The notes beneath the pieces were generated by a model. It saw only the letters and a list, made by a program, of their open reading frames with translations. It made no database searches and was not told the DNA's origin. The position numbers and the translations under genes are program-made. Shown here piece by piece: positions 12,063 to 23,702 of a DNA stretch of 64,000 bases. The DNA comes from Aricia agestis (Eukaryota; Arthropoda; Insecta; Lepidoptera; Lycaenidae): contig NC_056408.1 in NCBI RefSeq assembly GCF_905147365.1, forward strand, positions 6,386,001 to 6,450,000, in the 5' to 3' direction. Within the stretch, counting starts at the first letter, position 1; each line of letters opens with the position of its first letter.

Positions 12063-12095
12063 GGATACGACTAGGAAGAAGAAGATACAATAAAC

Positions 12096-13660
12096 AATAC
12101 AAAAAACGATCGAAATGATCTACATCAATCACGACAACCATGATTGACTATGACTATCACAGCACAGAACGCAACGTCGCGTCGTGTTTGTTTACGCGCG
12201 CGCGTTAACCAACTACTTACGAAAAAATTTATTATTATTGTGAACTTGTATTATAATCAAATACCGTCCTCTTTTTGTACAAAACAAATAAACAGAAATA
12301 ATAGGTACTATTATAGATAATAACCATAATTTAAATTTACAAACAAAGTATATATATTGTTGTGTAATTTTTGTGTAGTTGTGTAATATTTTGAGATTTT
12401 GGACTGTTTTATCTTATTTTTGATAGGTACGTTAATAATTTTTTTAAACGTTTTTATTTTTCTTTTCGACGCCTAAAGGGCCTTTTTTTGAGACTTTGTA
12501 CTGATGGGTATGTCTGATATGTGATTCTTCAGGTTAATATTTTTCTAAGCATTTTTGTTTTATTTTTTTAACGCCTAAACGGCTAATAACGAATTTCAAT
12601 TTGTTAAATTTTATCAACTTGTCACGTGGGCAGAGCCACGATTGAAAACTAGTATTGCTTACATACACAAGTTAACTATAGTCAATGTCACAGTAAATTA
12701 GCCTCTCAACTGGTCGTTCTTAAAATTGATAATTTCTTAAATTACTTTTATGTTCCTATTTCGGTGTATTTGATTTGTCCGACACTTTGATTATTATGAC
12801 TATGGGTTTATTATTGTACCTACTTGATTTTAAACAATAAAACTTAAAAATACCTACTACCGAAACAATTGTTTTATTTTGTGTTCATACTTAAGTTCAG
12901 AAGAAACACGCTCACATAAATAAAATGATCATATCTATCATAATTATCCTTAATATTTTTTAGTTAGCCTAGCGGACTTACCTAATTATAATTTTAAATT
13001 TAATTAATCTATGTAATATAGGGATAACTTGTTTTTAATGTCTGTTATGTACTCCAAGTTATAGAAATAAGTATTTCATTTTAATCGACTTCATAAAGAG
13101 GGATGATTCTCTATTTATACATACATATCGTCACTCCTGTCCCTCATTGGGGTAGACAGAGACCACATCACGCAATGAATTTATTGGGATCTATTATATA
13201 GGTACCTATGTATGTATCGATATAACATATAAGGTTAGGAGGAAGCAACAAACTCAACAGTTTATGGCGTACATACAAAAATAATATACGGTACCGATAT
13301 AATCTCAAATATAGTAAGGAGTCATTTAATTAGTAGAATGCATGGAATTAATATAGTACAATATACGGTATCAATATAACCATACATTGAAATGGATGTA
13401 GGAAAAACGATTAAATGCATGGAACGAATACAAAAATATACAATGTGTCACATGATTTCCATCGAGAACGGAAGCATAAAACCAGCGAGAATTATTTCAA
13501 ATTGAATATCTAATTTTCGTACGTAAACAAAATTTCTCGTCGACAATAGAATTCACATGACAGCAATGTAACTATATTCGCACGAATAACAATTAAAAAG
13601 TCATTGGAAATGGTAGACGCCATAGGGTTCGACTTTGAAAAGACGCAACAAGTCTTCGGC
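12096..13660. other. AT-rich intergenic sequence
   Basis: A 45-base stretch at 12105-12150 recurs reversed at 7445-7490, and 13125-13165 resembles a common lepidopteran repeat. No gene seen. Confidence 0.4.
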
Positions 13661-13664
13661 GATT

Positions 13665-13667
<3 letters not shown>

Positions 13668-13719
<52 letters not shown>
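13668..13719. repeat. (TA)n microsatellite
   Basis: About 50 bases of uninterrupted TA dinucleotides. Confidence 0.95.
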
Positions 13720-13721
<2 letters not shown>

Positions 13722-14026
13722 TATAAGTGTTTTTAAAATTGACACCTCAAATTCAATCACAAAAAATTGGCCCTTTATACTGATATTTTAATAAACAAAA
13801 CCAATTGTTTCTTCGTAGAAAAGCGTTGGTTTTCTATACAAAAGATTACGATGAAATAAAGGTATTCAATAATCTTTTGTATATTTTGTTTTTCGTTTAA
13901 AAACTTGTGTACCTGGTGTAATTGTAGGTGAATGTCACGCTATCTTGTATTGTTGTTTTGTTTTATTATCAGATACTGTTGCACACTTACATTTTAATAG
14001 TATCATTGTCATCAGCAAATACCTAG

Positions 14027-14505
14027 TGTTACGGTACATGGTATACGGACATGTGGTGCCATCTAGCGGCAAACTAGCGAAACTGATCAGGGGACACACT
14101 ACACATAAATCCCCTACTCGAAACTAGATGGCGCCAGGTGGTACATGCTCGAGCCTCCTAGAAGGTTCCCATACTTGTTTACTTGTTTACGTGAATCGGG
14201 AACTTTCTGGAATTCGTCTCGCCATATAAAAAGCCGCAGGTAGACGGCCCGGCGATTCAGTTCGGTTCGAGCGATCATCAAGGCGATTTCCGAGTGACAA
14301 CAAGTGATCAATAGTGAGTGAACCAGTGAAACCTTCGACTTGGCTACGACCTAGGACAGTGATAGTGCTTAGTGATTGGACCTAGTGATTAGTGTTTGGA
14401 CTTAGTGCTAAGTGTTGTGACCTAGTGTTTAGTGCAGTGTTAATAAAGTCTTCAAGAGAGTCACCAGGTCTTTCTCTCCAAATCCTCGAACCCTAGCACG
14501 TAACA
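14027..14505 (+). mobile_element. Solo LTR (479 bp) of an LTR retrotransposon
   Basis: Starts TGTTACG and ends CGTAACA, a 7-base terminal inverted repeat in the TG...CA form of LTRs. It is flanked by CTAG at 14023-14026 and 14506-14509, a 4-base target duplication. Inside are a TATA box (CCATATAAAAAG at 14223-14234), an initiator-like TTCAGTTCGG some 30 bases on, GTGATTAGTG-type short repeats and an AATAAA at 14442-14447, the normal order of a U3-R-U5 unit. No internal domain is present, so the element was lost by LTR-LTR recombination. Confidence 0.85.
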
Positions 14506-14509
14506 CTAG

Positions 14510-15787
14510 CATTAAATGCGAAAAAAATCGATTTACTTTTGACCCCGGATGAAATACCAAAAAATGCTCCTATTACCTAGTAGCCTTATAAGAGCAATGA
14601 AAACTAATTGATTATGTACAGAATGTAAATAGATAAGGTGTAGCGGAAAACATTGATAACTTTATCAAAGTCGGACATAATGGCTTAATAACATCAATCA
14701 GAATAATGCAATGGCCATTCAGTAAATTAAATGATCATATCTTTTGTGCTCAGGTAATGGTTTGTGTAAAAGGTTAATACTTAATTGTCTACAAATGGAC
14801 AGAAAAATTATGAGACATTATCTACAGTAATACAATACAGCACCTAATATTACTTAAGTATATAAATACGCCAAAGTAAAAGAGCAAGATAGTTTTTAAC
14901 ACAACGAACTAAACGTAGGGGTTTAATTTGATTTATTAACTGAGTAATGGCCACAGGATTACTTTGTATTTAAACTCTAATAATAATGCTTATAATATTG
15001 CAAGGAACAGTAAGAAAAATACTAACAAAATCATGATGCGCAATGTCTGAAAACAAATGATGGGTTTTTAATAATTTCAGTTAGCTCTATAATAAGCTTG
15101 TTAACTTGTATTTTGTTACGGTAGTGATTTTACACAAACAAAATAATAATTATAATTTGTAAGTACTCGATGTATTGTTTACATCCGTAAGCATTTTAAT
15201 AATATCTGAACGTTCTTATGCAATATTGTGTTTGGGGAATAATTATAATCATTTATGATCTGCTTCATTTCTTTATTTCAATTTCGCATCAATAACTCTC
15301 TTATTAATATAATTTTAACCAATTAGAACTCGTAGCTATATTGACTTAAGAGGGCGACTAACCCCAAAAATCAAACATCGTCCTTCTCTCTTCACACTCA
15401 CGCCCGTCTTTCATATGCCAGGTGAAAAAGAACGACGCGGATTCATCGCCAAATTAGTTTTTTCTCAATAACTCGATAAATATACAACATTTTAAAAATC
15501 CGCTAGGTCGATCTCTCAATGATAGAATTTTATACAATGTGTTAATATATTAACTTACTCCAATGCACGGTTATGGCAATAAATAAAAAAATCGTGAAAA
15601 ATAGATGCATCTTTGTGATTTTTTTCTATCGAGAAAATTTTAAGATATCCTGTTTTTGCTCAGATCGAATTCTCGGAAATATAATGTAGTATTTAATTTT
15701 AGAAAATGAAACAATTCGGGCTTATTTTCAAGTATAAAAATTATTCACTAATATTTTACTACCGTTATATAAATCTGATTTACTAAC
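14510..15787. other. Intergenic AT-rich sequence
   Basis: Only short open frames and no recognised repeats; the 3' untranslated region of the gene ending at 15788 probably lies in the right part. Confidence 0.4.
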
Positions 15788-18700
15788 TTAATTCTTTGTT
15801 ATGGCACGTCGTAGTCTATTATTAGGTGAATGTACCTTTTGGATTTTCTGATATTTGTCGATAGCGCTCTTCACGAATTCAGCAGCATGGCCAATTTTCT
15901 CCAGCTTTTCTGGGGACATTAAGGATCTCATTTCTTCATGGATTGGCCCGATGCCGTTGAATTTGATACTGCAGAGGTCCGTGTAGGTACAGAACCCTAC
16001 GGTCAGGAAGGAGCCAAAGATGATTATGATAAAACTGTTTAGAATCCATCCTATGGTTCTTCCGGCATAGTTGACCATGGTCTAGAAGAAAATAAATGTC
16101 ATTATCAATAATAATATTGTGAAGAATTAGCACTGGTACCTAATAAAGTACTGACTGACTTTTGTGTAACACAGGTTTTTAATTGGACCTAGTACATGTG
16201 GTTATGACGATTACTGCCCCACTCAGAGACATTTAATTATGATTAACCTTCAATTTAATGAAGAGTTTGACAGATAATGTATGGCGCTTATGTCAATATT
16301 TTTAAGTAATAATAATTACTTAAATTTGAAAAAAATGCAACATTGCGAACATTAAGGTGACGCCGCTTTAAAGTAAAAAAACCGTGTTGGATACGTTTTA
16401 GACTGCTTGTTTTCTATGAGAGGCTGGCCCGGATGAAAACATGAAATGGAACAGCAAGAAATGGAAAGGGCGTAAGCGACAAAATGGTTTTTGTAGCGTA
16501 ATTTAAAAACCATAAATCTATTTCATATAAGCTATGGGCAAATTAAGGTGTATGCTTGAATCAATCTATGTACAAATTTTGGAAGCTTAAATCACTCTCT
16601 TTTGTTGGCAAAATTAGAAACCCATTTTTTTCAGAAGTCTTTTTGATTGATTATTCTGTGTTATTAAAGTTGACCAATCGTTATGCTATGGGTAATTTAA
16701 AGACAAAGACATGATGAATACTTACTGACAGTGAACTTTAATTTCTTAGCTTTAGTCATTGCTGAGAAAAATCGATATCGCTACAGCCAAATTATCAAGG
16801 CGTCGCCTTAATTATTAATGTTCGTCATGAGTGCGGCAGTTAATATCGTTAAACAATTTTGGTAGTACACTAATGAGCAACTGCAACTTTAACTCAAACA
16901 TATTATAATATTTTTGTTTGATAATGCTATGAGTATAGCATTATCAAACAAAAAAAAGTTATAGAGTTATAACAAAGATAGTACATACCCTCGCATCAGG
17001 CACCTGACTCCAGAGAAGCCCAAAAGCAGAAGTATCTGGTTCCAAGAAGTAATCACTGGGACTATTGGCGTACACGTCATAGCTGAAAAATCGTAAAGAA
17101 ATTATTCCTAACCTGTGTTAGAAAATATCAAATACACTTAATGCAAATACCTACTTATACAGCGTGTCCAGTAAATAGTGCGACATACTGCAGGGGACAA
17201 CCCATCAACTCCCAAGCGGCCACATGCGGCCGCGATAATAATAGATAAGCTTTGTGTCTGGTTTTTCCACGATCGAGGTAAATAACACAATAGTTAATCC
17301 AGGCCAACCAGACTGTTAATTTAGTCTCGAGGGATAATGTGATAATAATAAAAAACAGGTATTTTATAAAAAAAAGAAATTTAAACAATAAATCACAATA
17401 AGTGCTCAAATTACCTCCCTTGTGCCCTGATACATGCACGACATCTTTTGAGAAATGAGCTTTTGAGTCTTCTCAGGCTCATTTGGGCTATTTCTCTTGC
17501 TGCTGTGTTAACCCTTGCTCTCAGTTCCCGGTCATTTTGGATCGGTTTTTCACAATATCGGTCCCAGTCACCCAATCCATCTGCCTGGGTAAGTTTCGTC
17601 CAAATAGGCTCTCACGTGCCGGCCATAACGAGCAGGGCATCCATCATTTTGAAGCCACATAACGTCTCTCAGCTCACTCCGAAAATTTTCAAGGAGCGTG
17701 GTTAGGGTGTCTCGTGAGAGCTCCAAGTAATTAGTGTTATTTAATGTAGGTGGGAGCTCAATGGGACCCACAATCTGGCCGTTAAAAAATGACCGGGAAC
17801 TGACAGCAAGGGTTAACACAGCAGCAAGAGAAATAGCCCAAATGAGCCTGAGAAGACTCAAAAGCTCATTTCTCAAAAGATGTCGTGCATGTATCAGGGC
17901 ACAAGGGAGGTAATTTGAGCACTTATTGTGATTTATTGTTTAAATATTTTTTTTATAAAATACCTGTTTTTTATTATTATCACATTATCCCTCGAGACTA
18001 AATTAACAGTCTGGTTGGCCGTGGATTAATTATTGTGTAATTTACCTAGATCGTGGAAAAACCAGACACAAAGCTTATCTAATGTTATCGCGGCCGCATG
18101 TGGCCGCTTGGGGGTTGATGGATTAAAATAAATATTTTCGATAATTTAAAAATGAATATCCACTAGTATTGTACCTTTTCGAAATCACCATTAAATAGGC
18201 AACTTTTTAAGCTTATTGTACAAATAACGTTCACATTCATTTTTTTTTCACTACTAAAGGTTAAAGTTAAGTGATAAAAAATCATTCTGCGAAAATTAAA
18301 ACAATAAAATAGTATATCCTAAAAAGTAAATGTTTTTGATTAAAAAACGACTTGTCAATAAGTAGACTAACTATTCAGGAATAATTTGACGTAAAAAAAA
18401 TACTAGAAAAGGATTTTTTTCTTGGCGATATACTAATAAATCTGTCTGAAGGTAGAGATTTATCGATTTTTTCAAATGTTGTATAACTTTAAATCCGTAA
18501 CATTTTGCTGAACATAAATTGTGTTTTTTTGGTAGGTAATGATCCCAGCTATCACCCCCTGCAGTATGTCGCACTATTTACTGCACACGCTGTATAAAAA
18601 AAAATTGTAAAGGAACAGGTAGGTCAGCTAATTAAAAAGTAACCCTTTTGTAAAGTTACACCTTAAGATAAAAGGCTTAAAGATACAACAGTTTTTCAAG

Positions 18701-19731
18701 AAATAATTGAAATAATAAATTACCTGCTAGGAGGAGCGTAACTGGGTCCATATCCGTAGCTTGGCGCATACGGAACATCCGGGAAGGCGACCTCCACTGG
18801 ATGAGAGTATCCATAATTTGGCTGTTGGGCATCCTGTAGAGAATAATCAAATTTTAATCAAATATTTAATAGACGGAAACGTAAGACTTCTGCTAACAAT
18901 GAAGCTAAGATTTATGCAGGCCCGATCATGGCCCGATAAATTATAGCCTGCCTGAAATAAAGACTTTTATAGCAAGTGCATTTCTTTTAAATATTTATAG
19001 GCTCTTCTATTTCACCGGTTTTTTTAAGCTGAATCTCATATTGTGAGTAAAAAACTAGGCCTTTACATCGGCTGCAGATGATTTGTATGGTATTTTCGGA
19101 GCGAAGTAACTACTTTTCAAATACTGTAGTGCCTGGAACAAGATTTAAATGTTCGTATGGTTGCCCACGCACATACGGCAATCTCGCAACATAGTCGGCC
19201 TAGTCCAGAGGAAAAAACAAGTCACTGTCAATACGTCTGGAACCAACTATGTGCGGGTTTTTTCACGATGTTTTCGATTGGTTCACGCCCTTCACCTGGG
19301 ATTGAACCTGCAACACTCTATGAGTGCGAACCAAAGGTCTACCCATGAGGCCTCGGACGCTCCTATTGTGAGTAAAACCTATACATAAATCTACTAATAC
19401 GTAATTGTGTAATCTTTGAGATAAAAAAATCTTGTACACTTACCATCTTATCAACTTCAGTAGGCAGTGCTTGCATTGGTTCATCAGCTAGCATGTCATG
19501 TTTAGCATAAGGTGTCCTAGGTCTCACTGGCTCTACTCTCGCTCTACCCTCATTCTTCTCCTCACCTCTGAATACAGGGTGATCGTGTTCTGGTTCGTTT
19601 TGTTTCTTGAATACCTCGTGCGTTACGACGCCTTCGGTTAAAGAATCTCCTTGAAACTGCTTGTCTACATGTGACAGGTCTGCAGCCAAGGATGTGGTAA
19701 CGACAGCTAATAATAGAATGATTCGGATCAT
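15788..19731 (-). CDS. Unrecognised secretory-pathway protein, 261 residues, 4 coding exons
   Basis: I do not recognise the family. Coding exons on the minus strand are 19444-19731, 18724-18833, 16989-17082 and 15788-16081, with consistent phases (0, 2, 0) and GT-AG borders. The product starts MIRIILLLAVVTTSLAAD, a clear signal peptide. A charged, probably disordered stretch follows (HDHPVFRGEEKNEGRAR), then a Tyr/Pro-rich segment (YAPSYGYGPSYAPP) and a conserved-looking part (YFLEPDTSAFGLLWSQVP). One hydrophobic segment at about residues 173-195 (IIIIFGSFLTVGFCTYT) precedes a basic C-terminus. It is probably secreted or anchored by one membrane span. A 5' untranslated exon with a TATA box lies upstream at about 20074-20111. 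Its introns hold several mobile elements. Confidence 0.75.
16208..16851. mobile_element. Probable TIR element in the last intron
   Basis: Left end ATTACTGCCCCACTCA is mirrored at the right by TGAGTGCGGCAGTTAAT. The internal motif AATGAAGAGTTTGACAGATA recurs at 25950, 34265 (reversed) and 60310. Borders are approximate. Confidence 0.45.
17158..18594. mobile_element. Large fold-back DNA element with Tc1/mariner-type remnant
   Basis: Outer terminal inverted repeats (CAGCGTGTCCAGTAAATAG and its near-mirror ending CACGCTG) are flanked by TATA on both sides. Inside, arms of about 340 bases (17196-17543 and 17785-18124) are near-perfect inverted copies carrying GCGGCCGC. Only the centre, 17544-17784, is single copy. 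The whole lies in the third intron of the 261-residue gene. Confidence 0.85.
17393..17785 (-). pseudogene. DDE transposase C-terminal remnant
   Basis: The minus strand reads LELSRDTLTTLLENF, MWLQNDGCPARYG (second catalytic aspartate region) and YPGRWIG, typical of Tc1/mariner-like transposases. After a frameshift it continues in the palindrome arm with NDRELRARVNTAAREIAQMS and RRCRACIRAQGR... (read as KRCRACIRAQGR). There TAA interrupts just before FEHLL. The same C-terminal piece is repeated, inverted, in the other arm at 17785-17930. The catalytic N-terminal part is missing. Confidence 0.8.
19160..19365 (-). mobile_element. tRNA-derived SINE, degenerate
   Basis: The minus strand has an A-box-like CTCATGGGTAGACC and a B box GGTTCAATCCC at a tRNA-like spacing, followed by a GTGAACCAATCG body. 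It lies in the intron between the first two coding exons of the 261-residue gene. Borders are approximate. Confidence 0.5.
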
Positions 19732-20073
19732 CTGCAAAATTGTCTTCATCAATACATTGATCAACCAAAAACTTATTTAAAATTGTTAAAGTTACTATGA
19801 TCGACTATGATTATATAAGTTCTATGATTGACTGCTACTGAGCTTTAATATTACATAGGATTAAATATGCTTGGTAAAAAAATCTCCGCGTTAAGTTTGA
19901 AATGAATTTGCGTAAAATGCTAAACACAGTGTTTCACTCAACATTATAATTTTTACTCGATTCAAACTTAGCAAAAAATAAAACCTATTTATGAAGTTTA
20001 AAATTACAATTTCGATTTGGACCTTAGACAATATGAAGACAATAAATCCTTTACAATAAAGTTGGTAGCTTAC

Positions 20074-20144
20074 CTTGGTCCTGTTGTTCCTTGAGGACAC
20101 TATTGGTGACTGATGCACTGTTCCCAGTTGTTTAGTTATTTATA
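20074..20144 (-). promoter_or_regulatory. Promoter and 5' untranslated exon of the 261-residue gene
   Basis: On the minus strand GTATAAATAA (TATA at 20139-20144) is followed 31 bases later by an arthropod initiator TCAGT (20109-20113). A donor CAAG|GTAAGC at 20073/20074 ends a short non-coding exon of about 38 bases. The next exon opens right at its ATG (CAG|ATGATCCG). Confidence 0.65.
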
Positions 20145-20462
20145 CTTGTGACCATAAAGGGACACTTCCAGGGATACTTATCAAAGGAATTGTTTTGCAA
20201 CAATGAACTTAAGTTTTGAGGGAGATAACAAAATAGTTAAACCTTTGGTATGTGGCGACTTTTTAACGAGAGAGCTTTTGCTAAGGATTTTTTAAAATTT
20301 ATTAAAGAATACGTGTACATTTGATATATTGAAATTTGTAAGTATTTAATTTTGTATGATAATACTTTGAAGTTTGAACCCTAGGAAAAGGAATAGGGTA
20401 GTTTTCTTTCCGCATAGTTCCCGGTCAATAAACGAATTTCTTGGCTATATTTAGTTTATATT

Positions 20463-20551
20463 TTTTACTACCTAAATTTCAAAACCTTAATATAGTCATC
20501 TAATAAATAAGATGATTACATTAAGGTTTTGAAATTTAGGTAGTAAAAAAT
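20463..20551. repeat. Fold-back repeat
   Basis: TTTTTTACTACCTAAATTTC and the following CAAAACCTTAAT are repeated inverted about 30 bases later. Confidence 0.7.
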
Positions 20552-20802
20552 GCGCTAAGCCTAATCTAACCTTGGTGAAAACAATGAGAGAAACAAACGT
20601 TAACTTTCGTGACTACACGAAAAATAATAAAATGCGATACAACACTTTGAAATTATTGTGTGCTTTACCTTTGATAATAAAGGTCACTATTCGGTAAAAT
20701 TGTTTCAGTAGCTGGAAAATTCATAATGAAAAATCCTTATATTATTATAAATGCTAAAATGCTAAACGTTTTGGCGTAAAGAGGTAACAGACAGTCAGAC
20801 AC

Positions 20803-21060
20803 ACTTTTTTTTTATGAAATAAGGGGGCAAACGAGCATACGGGTCACCTGATGGTAAGCAACTTATGTCGTCCATGGACACTCGCAGCATCAGAAGAGCT
20901 GCATGTGCGTTGCCGGCCTTTTAAGAGGATATAGGGCAGGGTAGGGAAGGGAAGGGAATAGGGAATAGGCGAAACACAGCGCAAGCGCTGTTTCACGCCG
21001 GTTTTCTGTGAGAACTTGGTATTTATCCGGACGAGCCGGCCCATTCGGTACTACCTGTAT
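20803..21060 (-). mobile_element. SINE-like retroelement copy 2
   Basis: Same family as 1251-1580, reversed, with poly(T) at the left and the GCCGGCCCATTC end at the right. The pyrimidine-rich internal repeat is shorter here. Confidence 0.8.
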
Positions 21061-21383
21061 CCGGTAAACTACCGGACTTTTAATGTATTATATGTAACGA
21101 CACTTTTTTTTAATATCTTTATTCATTAATATGTTCACAATGGTAACTTGTACATAAAAAATCACCAAACTGCACAACAGTTTGTTGGCGATAATGTCGT
21201 TATGCTTAATGCAAGGGTCAATTCAGACCGCAACGTGACGCGTAGATGCATATTTTCTAAATTAAACTTCTTGCAAATCAGTCAAATTCATACAAAAGAA
21301 ATGCATCTGTACGCGTCGCATTGCGGCCTGAAATTACCCTAAGGGATTAAATACCCCGCAACGGAAAAAAATCGAATATACAG

Positions 21384-21652
21384 TATACAAGGTGTAATAA
21401 AAATAAGTGATAATTCTTCAGGGTGTGTACGTGTTCCTTATAGAGAGTTCACTGTGAAAGTAGCAGCACTGAAAGACCAAATTATTTTTTTCACTTTTGT
21501 ATGGGGAAACTCGTGACGCTCGGGCCCTTGTCCATACAAAAGTGAAAAAATTTTCTGCGTATTGCAGCACTGCTACTTTCACAGTGAACTCTCTACAAGG
21601 AACACGTACACACCCTAAAGTATTATCACTTATTTTTGTTACACCCTGTATA
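21384..21652. mobile_element. Fold-back MITE, family M1
   Basis: Ends TATACAAGGTGTAATAAAA and its mirror GTTACACCCTGTATA. Nearly the whole element is one long inverted repeat of about 110-base arms. A second copy is at 34612-34880 and a partial one at 22168-22310. Confidence 0.85.
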
Positions 21653-21859
21653 TGCATTAAATTAACAAATCCTAGTAAAGACGACTTTGATAAACGGTTA
21701 AAGAATAAAAATTCTAACAAGGCTCGTTACCTACTTAATCAAATTAAACTTCTATTCAGTATGTCGTCTAATTACGTAAAAGCTGCAATGTATACCAAAT
21801 TTTCTAATGGATTCTGTAGGAAACCTGCAAATAATCGTATGTATATAATTATGGGTTAA

Positions 21860-22160
21860 TGTTACCTCTCTCATAATATTACTGTAGTAGTGTAATACTG
21901 TTTGATGTTGAGAAGATTTAAATTATTAAGTCGACGCCGACGGGTCGAAAATATAAGCTACCCCTTCTAAATATGTCGGTTAATATGAAGTCACCTAATA
22001 GTTTTACGACTTTCTGGGAAACTGCACTCTGAGTCACTGTTGTCAGAGTGGTGACTGGTGAGACGAGATAAGATATTATAATCAGCTGTGACTGCTGTGA
22101 GACACCTAATACTCTCTTGGCCTATGATGGACAAGTTAGGCGTACCTGTAATGAGGCACA
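21860..22160. other. Intergenic stretch, nothing recognised
   Basis: Between MITE copies; only short open frames. Confidence 0.4.
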
Positions 22161-22167
22161 TTTGGGT

Positions 22168-22310
22168 ACAGGGTGTAATAAAACTAAGTGATAGAGTGTG
22201 TTTGAGTCCCCTGTACCAGATATTCCTAACCAGTAAGTGTAAGTACTTGTACAGAGTTCATTGTTAAAGTAGCAGCGCTGGAAGAGGAACTTTTTTCAGT
22301 TCGCCATATA
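22168..22310 (+). mobile_element. Partial MITE, family M1
   Basis: ACAGGGTGTAATAAAACTAA followed by a diverged left arm (AAAGTAGCAGCGCTGGAAGA); the right arm is missing. Confidence 0.65.
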
Positions 22311-22726
22311 GCCGCTTTTTAACAGTAAGCCAAACCGGTCAAAAGGTAAACCATGGCTACAATATAAATTACCACATGAGTTACAAAAAATCATAATATT
22401 ATAACAATATGTATGTTGTATAAAATTTTATGACTGGCCTCATGGTCTGGAGTCTGGACCATGGCGACTCTTTGAATTCAGGCTTAAGTTAATTGTGGAT
22501 TAAATAATATTATATTGTATTATTTATCTCTCGTTTTCTTTATAATGAAAGAGATTACAATTTATGGTAAAATAATAATAATAAACGATTATCAATAAGT
22601 AATTGGTAATTGGCCAGTTTTTTGCAATAACTAGCAAAAGGTAAGAAAATCGTAATATTTTCTTACTTTTTAGGCATCTGTAGCAACAAAAATGTGGTCA
22701 AGTTTAGACTATGTCGAAACCTACTA

Positions 22727-22865
22727 AACGTCACTCTACAAAACTCTACTAAACTATATCTCTAAAACTCTACAAGTTGTATAACAGCTACACTGTTGTG
22801 TAACTACAACTTGTAGAGTTTTATAGATTTGTAGAACTTTACTAAGTTAGAGGGTACTATTTTGT
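22727..22865. repeat. Imperfect hairpin with TCTACAA motifs
   Basis: AAAACTCTACAAGTTGTA and its mirror TACAACTTGTAGAGTTTT, surrounded by further CTCTACTAAACT-type repeats. Confidence 0.55.
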
Positions 22866-22947
22866 ATAATGTATGTAGAGTACGAAACAAGTCTCTACAT
22901 GAGACCCTAATAAGCTTAGATATGAGATTGCGTATATTAAAATATCA

Positions 22948-23702
22948 GAGTAGACAGAAAGATAGAGTATGCCGACTTAGAACTGATGTTGAAATTTTTA
23001 AATTTGACGTATTATGACGAAAATCGTCGCTAGGGTTGTTAACTTGTTACCTACGAATTTAAAACTATGACATATTCGCTGGACGTGTTCCTCTTTGGTC
23101 GTATTGTTGTTTGTGTTTTGGCACATGCGATTAAAATTGTCAGAATCCAATTTTGAAAACTTTATTTTTAATATTTAAAAATTTATTATATCAGCCAGCG
23201 CGAGGCACATTCCGTTCATAATCCTAGAGAAACCCGACGAATTTGACAGATATTGAAACCTGTCCGTCTCTTTGCAGTCGAACTACTGTAACGGTAGCAC
23301 GGCGACCAACGGAAATGCGAAAGTATGGACAAACTGTGGAAATAAACCTAAGGTGCCGTTCCGATCTTTTTTCGTTCCGAAAAATTCAATTAAAATGCCA
23401 CTTTATGACACACTATAGTATATGTCATAATGTAGGATATTATTTGAATTTTTAGAACTATAGTGTGTCATAAAGTGGCTTTTTAATTGAATTATTCGGA
23501 ACTAAAAAAGATCGGAACGGCACCTTAAGTTTATCTCCACAGTTTGTGACTATAGTCTGTCATAAAGTGGCATTTTAATTGAATTTTTCGGAACGAAAAA
23601 AGATCGGAACGGCACCTTAGGTTTATTTCCACAGTTTGTCCATACTTTCGCATTTCCGCTGGTCGCCGTGCTAGCACTACTGGTCGTTATGTCTATTGTG
23701 AA
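22948..23702 (-). mobile_element. Truncated copy of the 640-bp TIR element, split by an insertion
   Basis: 22948-23288 and 23683-23702 together match, reversed, the complete element at 59015-59654 (for example GTCGGGTTTC, TGCCAAAACACAAAC on the other strand). Both terminal repeats of this copy are missing. Confidence 0.8.
23289..23682. mobile_element. Palindromic element nested in the TIR element
   Basis: Ends TAGCACGGCGACC and GGTCGCCGTGCTA, with ACTACTG at both junctions (23282-23288 and 23676-23682). The left arm is a single unit, while the right arm has two tandem units of about 95 bases, each with GATCGGAACGGCACCTTA. Confidence 0.8.

Larger units (their letters stand above)
8524..12083 (+). 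mobile_element. Full-length RTE-clade LINE, inactive
   Basis: A non-LTR retrotransposon carrying endonuclease and reverse transcriptase. It is bounded by a perfect 12-base target duplication, GATACAATAAAC, at 8512-8523 and 12084-12095, so both ends are defined. The 3560-base length includes a 326-base foreign insert at 10281-10606; without it, about 3.2 kb is normal for RTE. The protein carries premature stops and an internal deletion, so it cannot move by itself. Confidence 0.9.

Noticed and set aside
21497..21859. 120-codon open frame over a MITE
   Set aside because: It begins inside the palindromic element and shows no protein-like conservation or start context.
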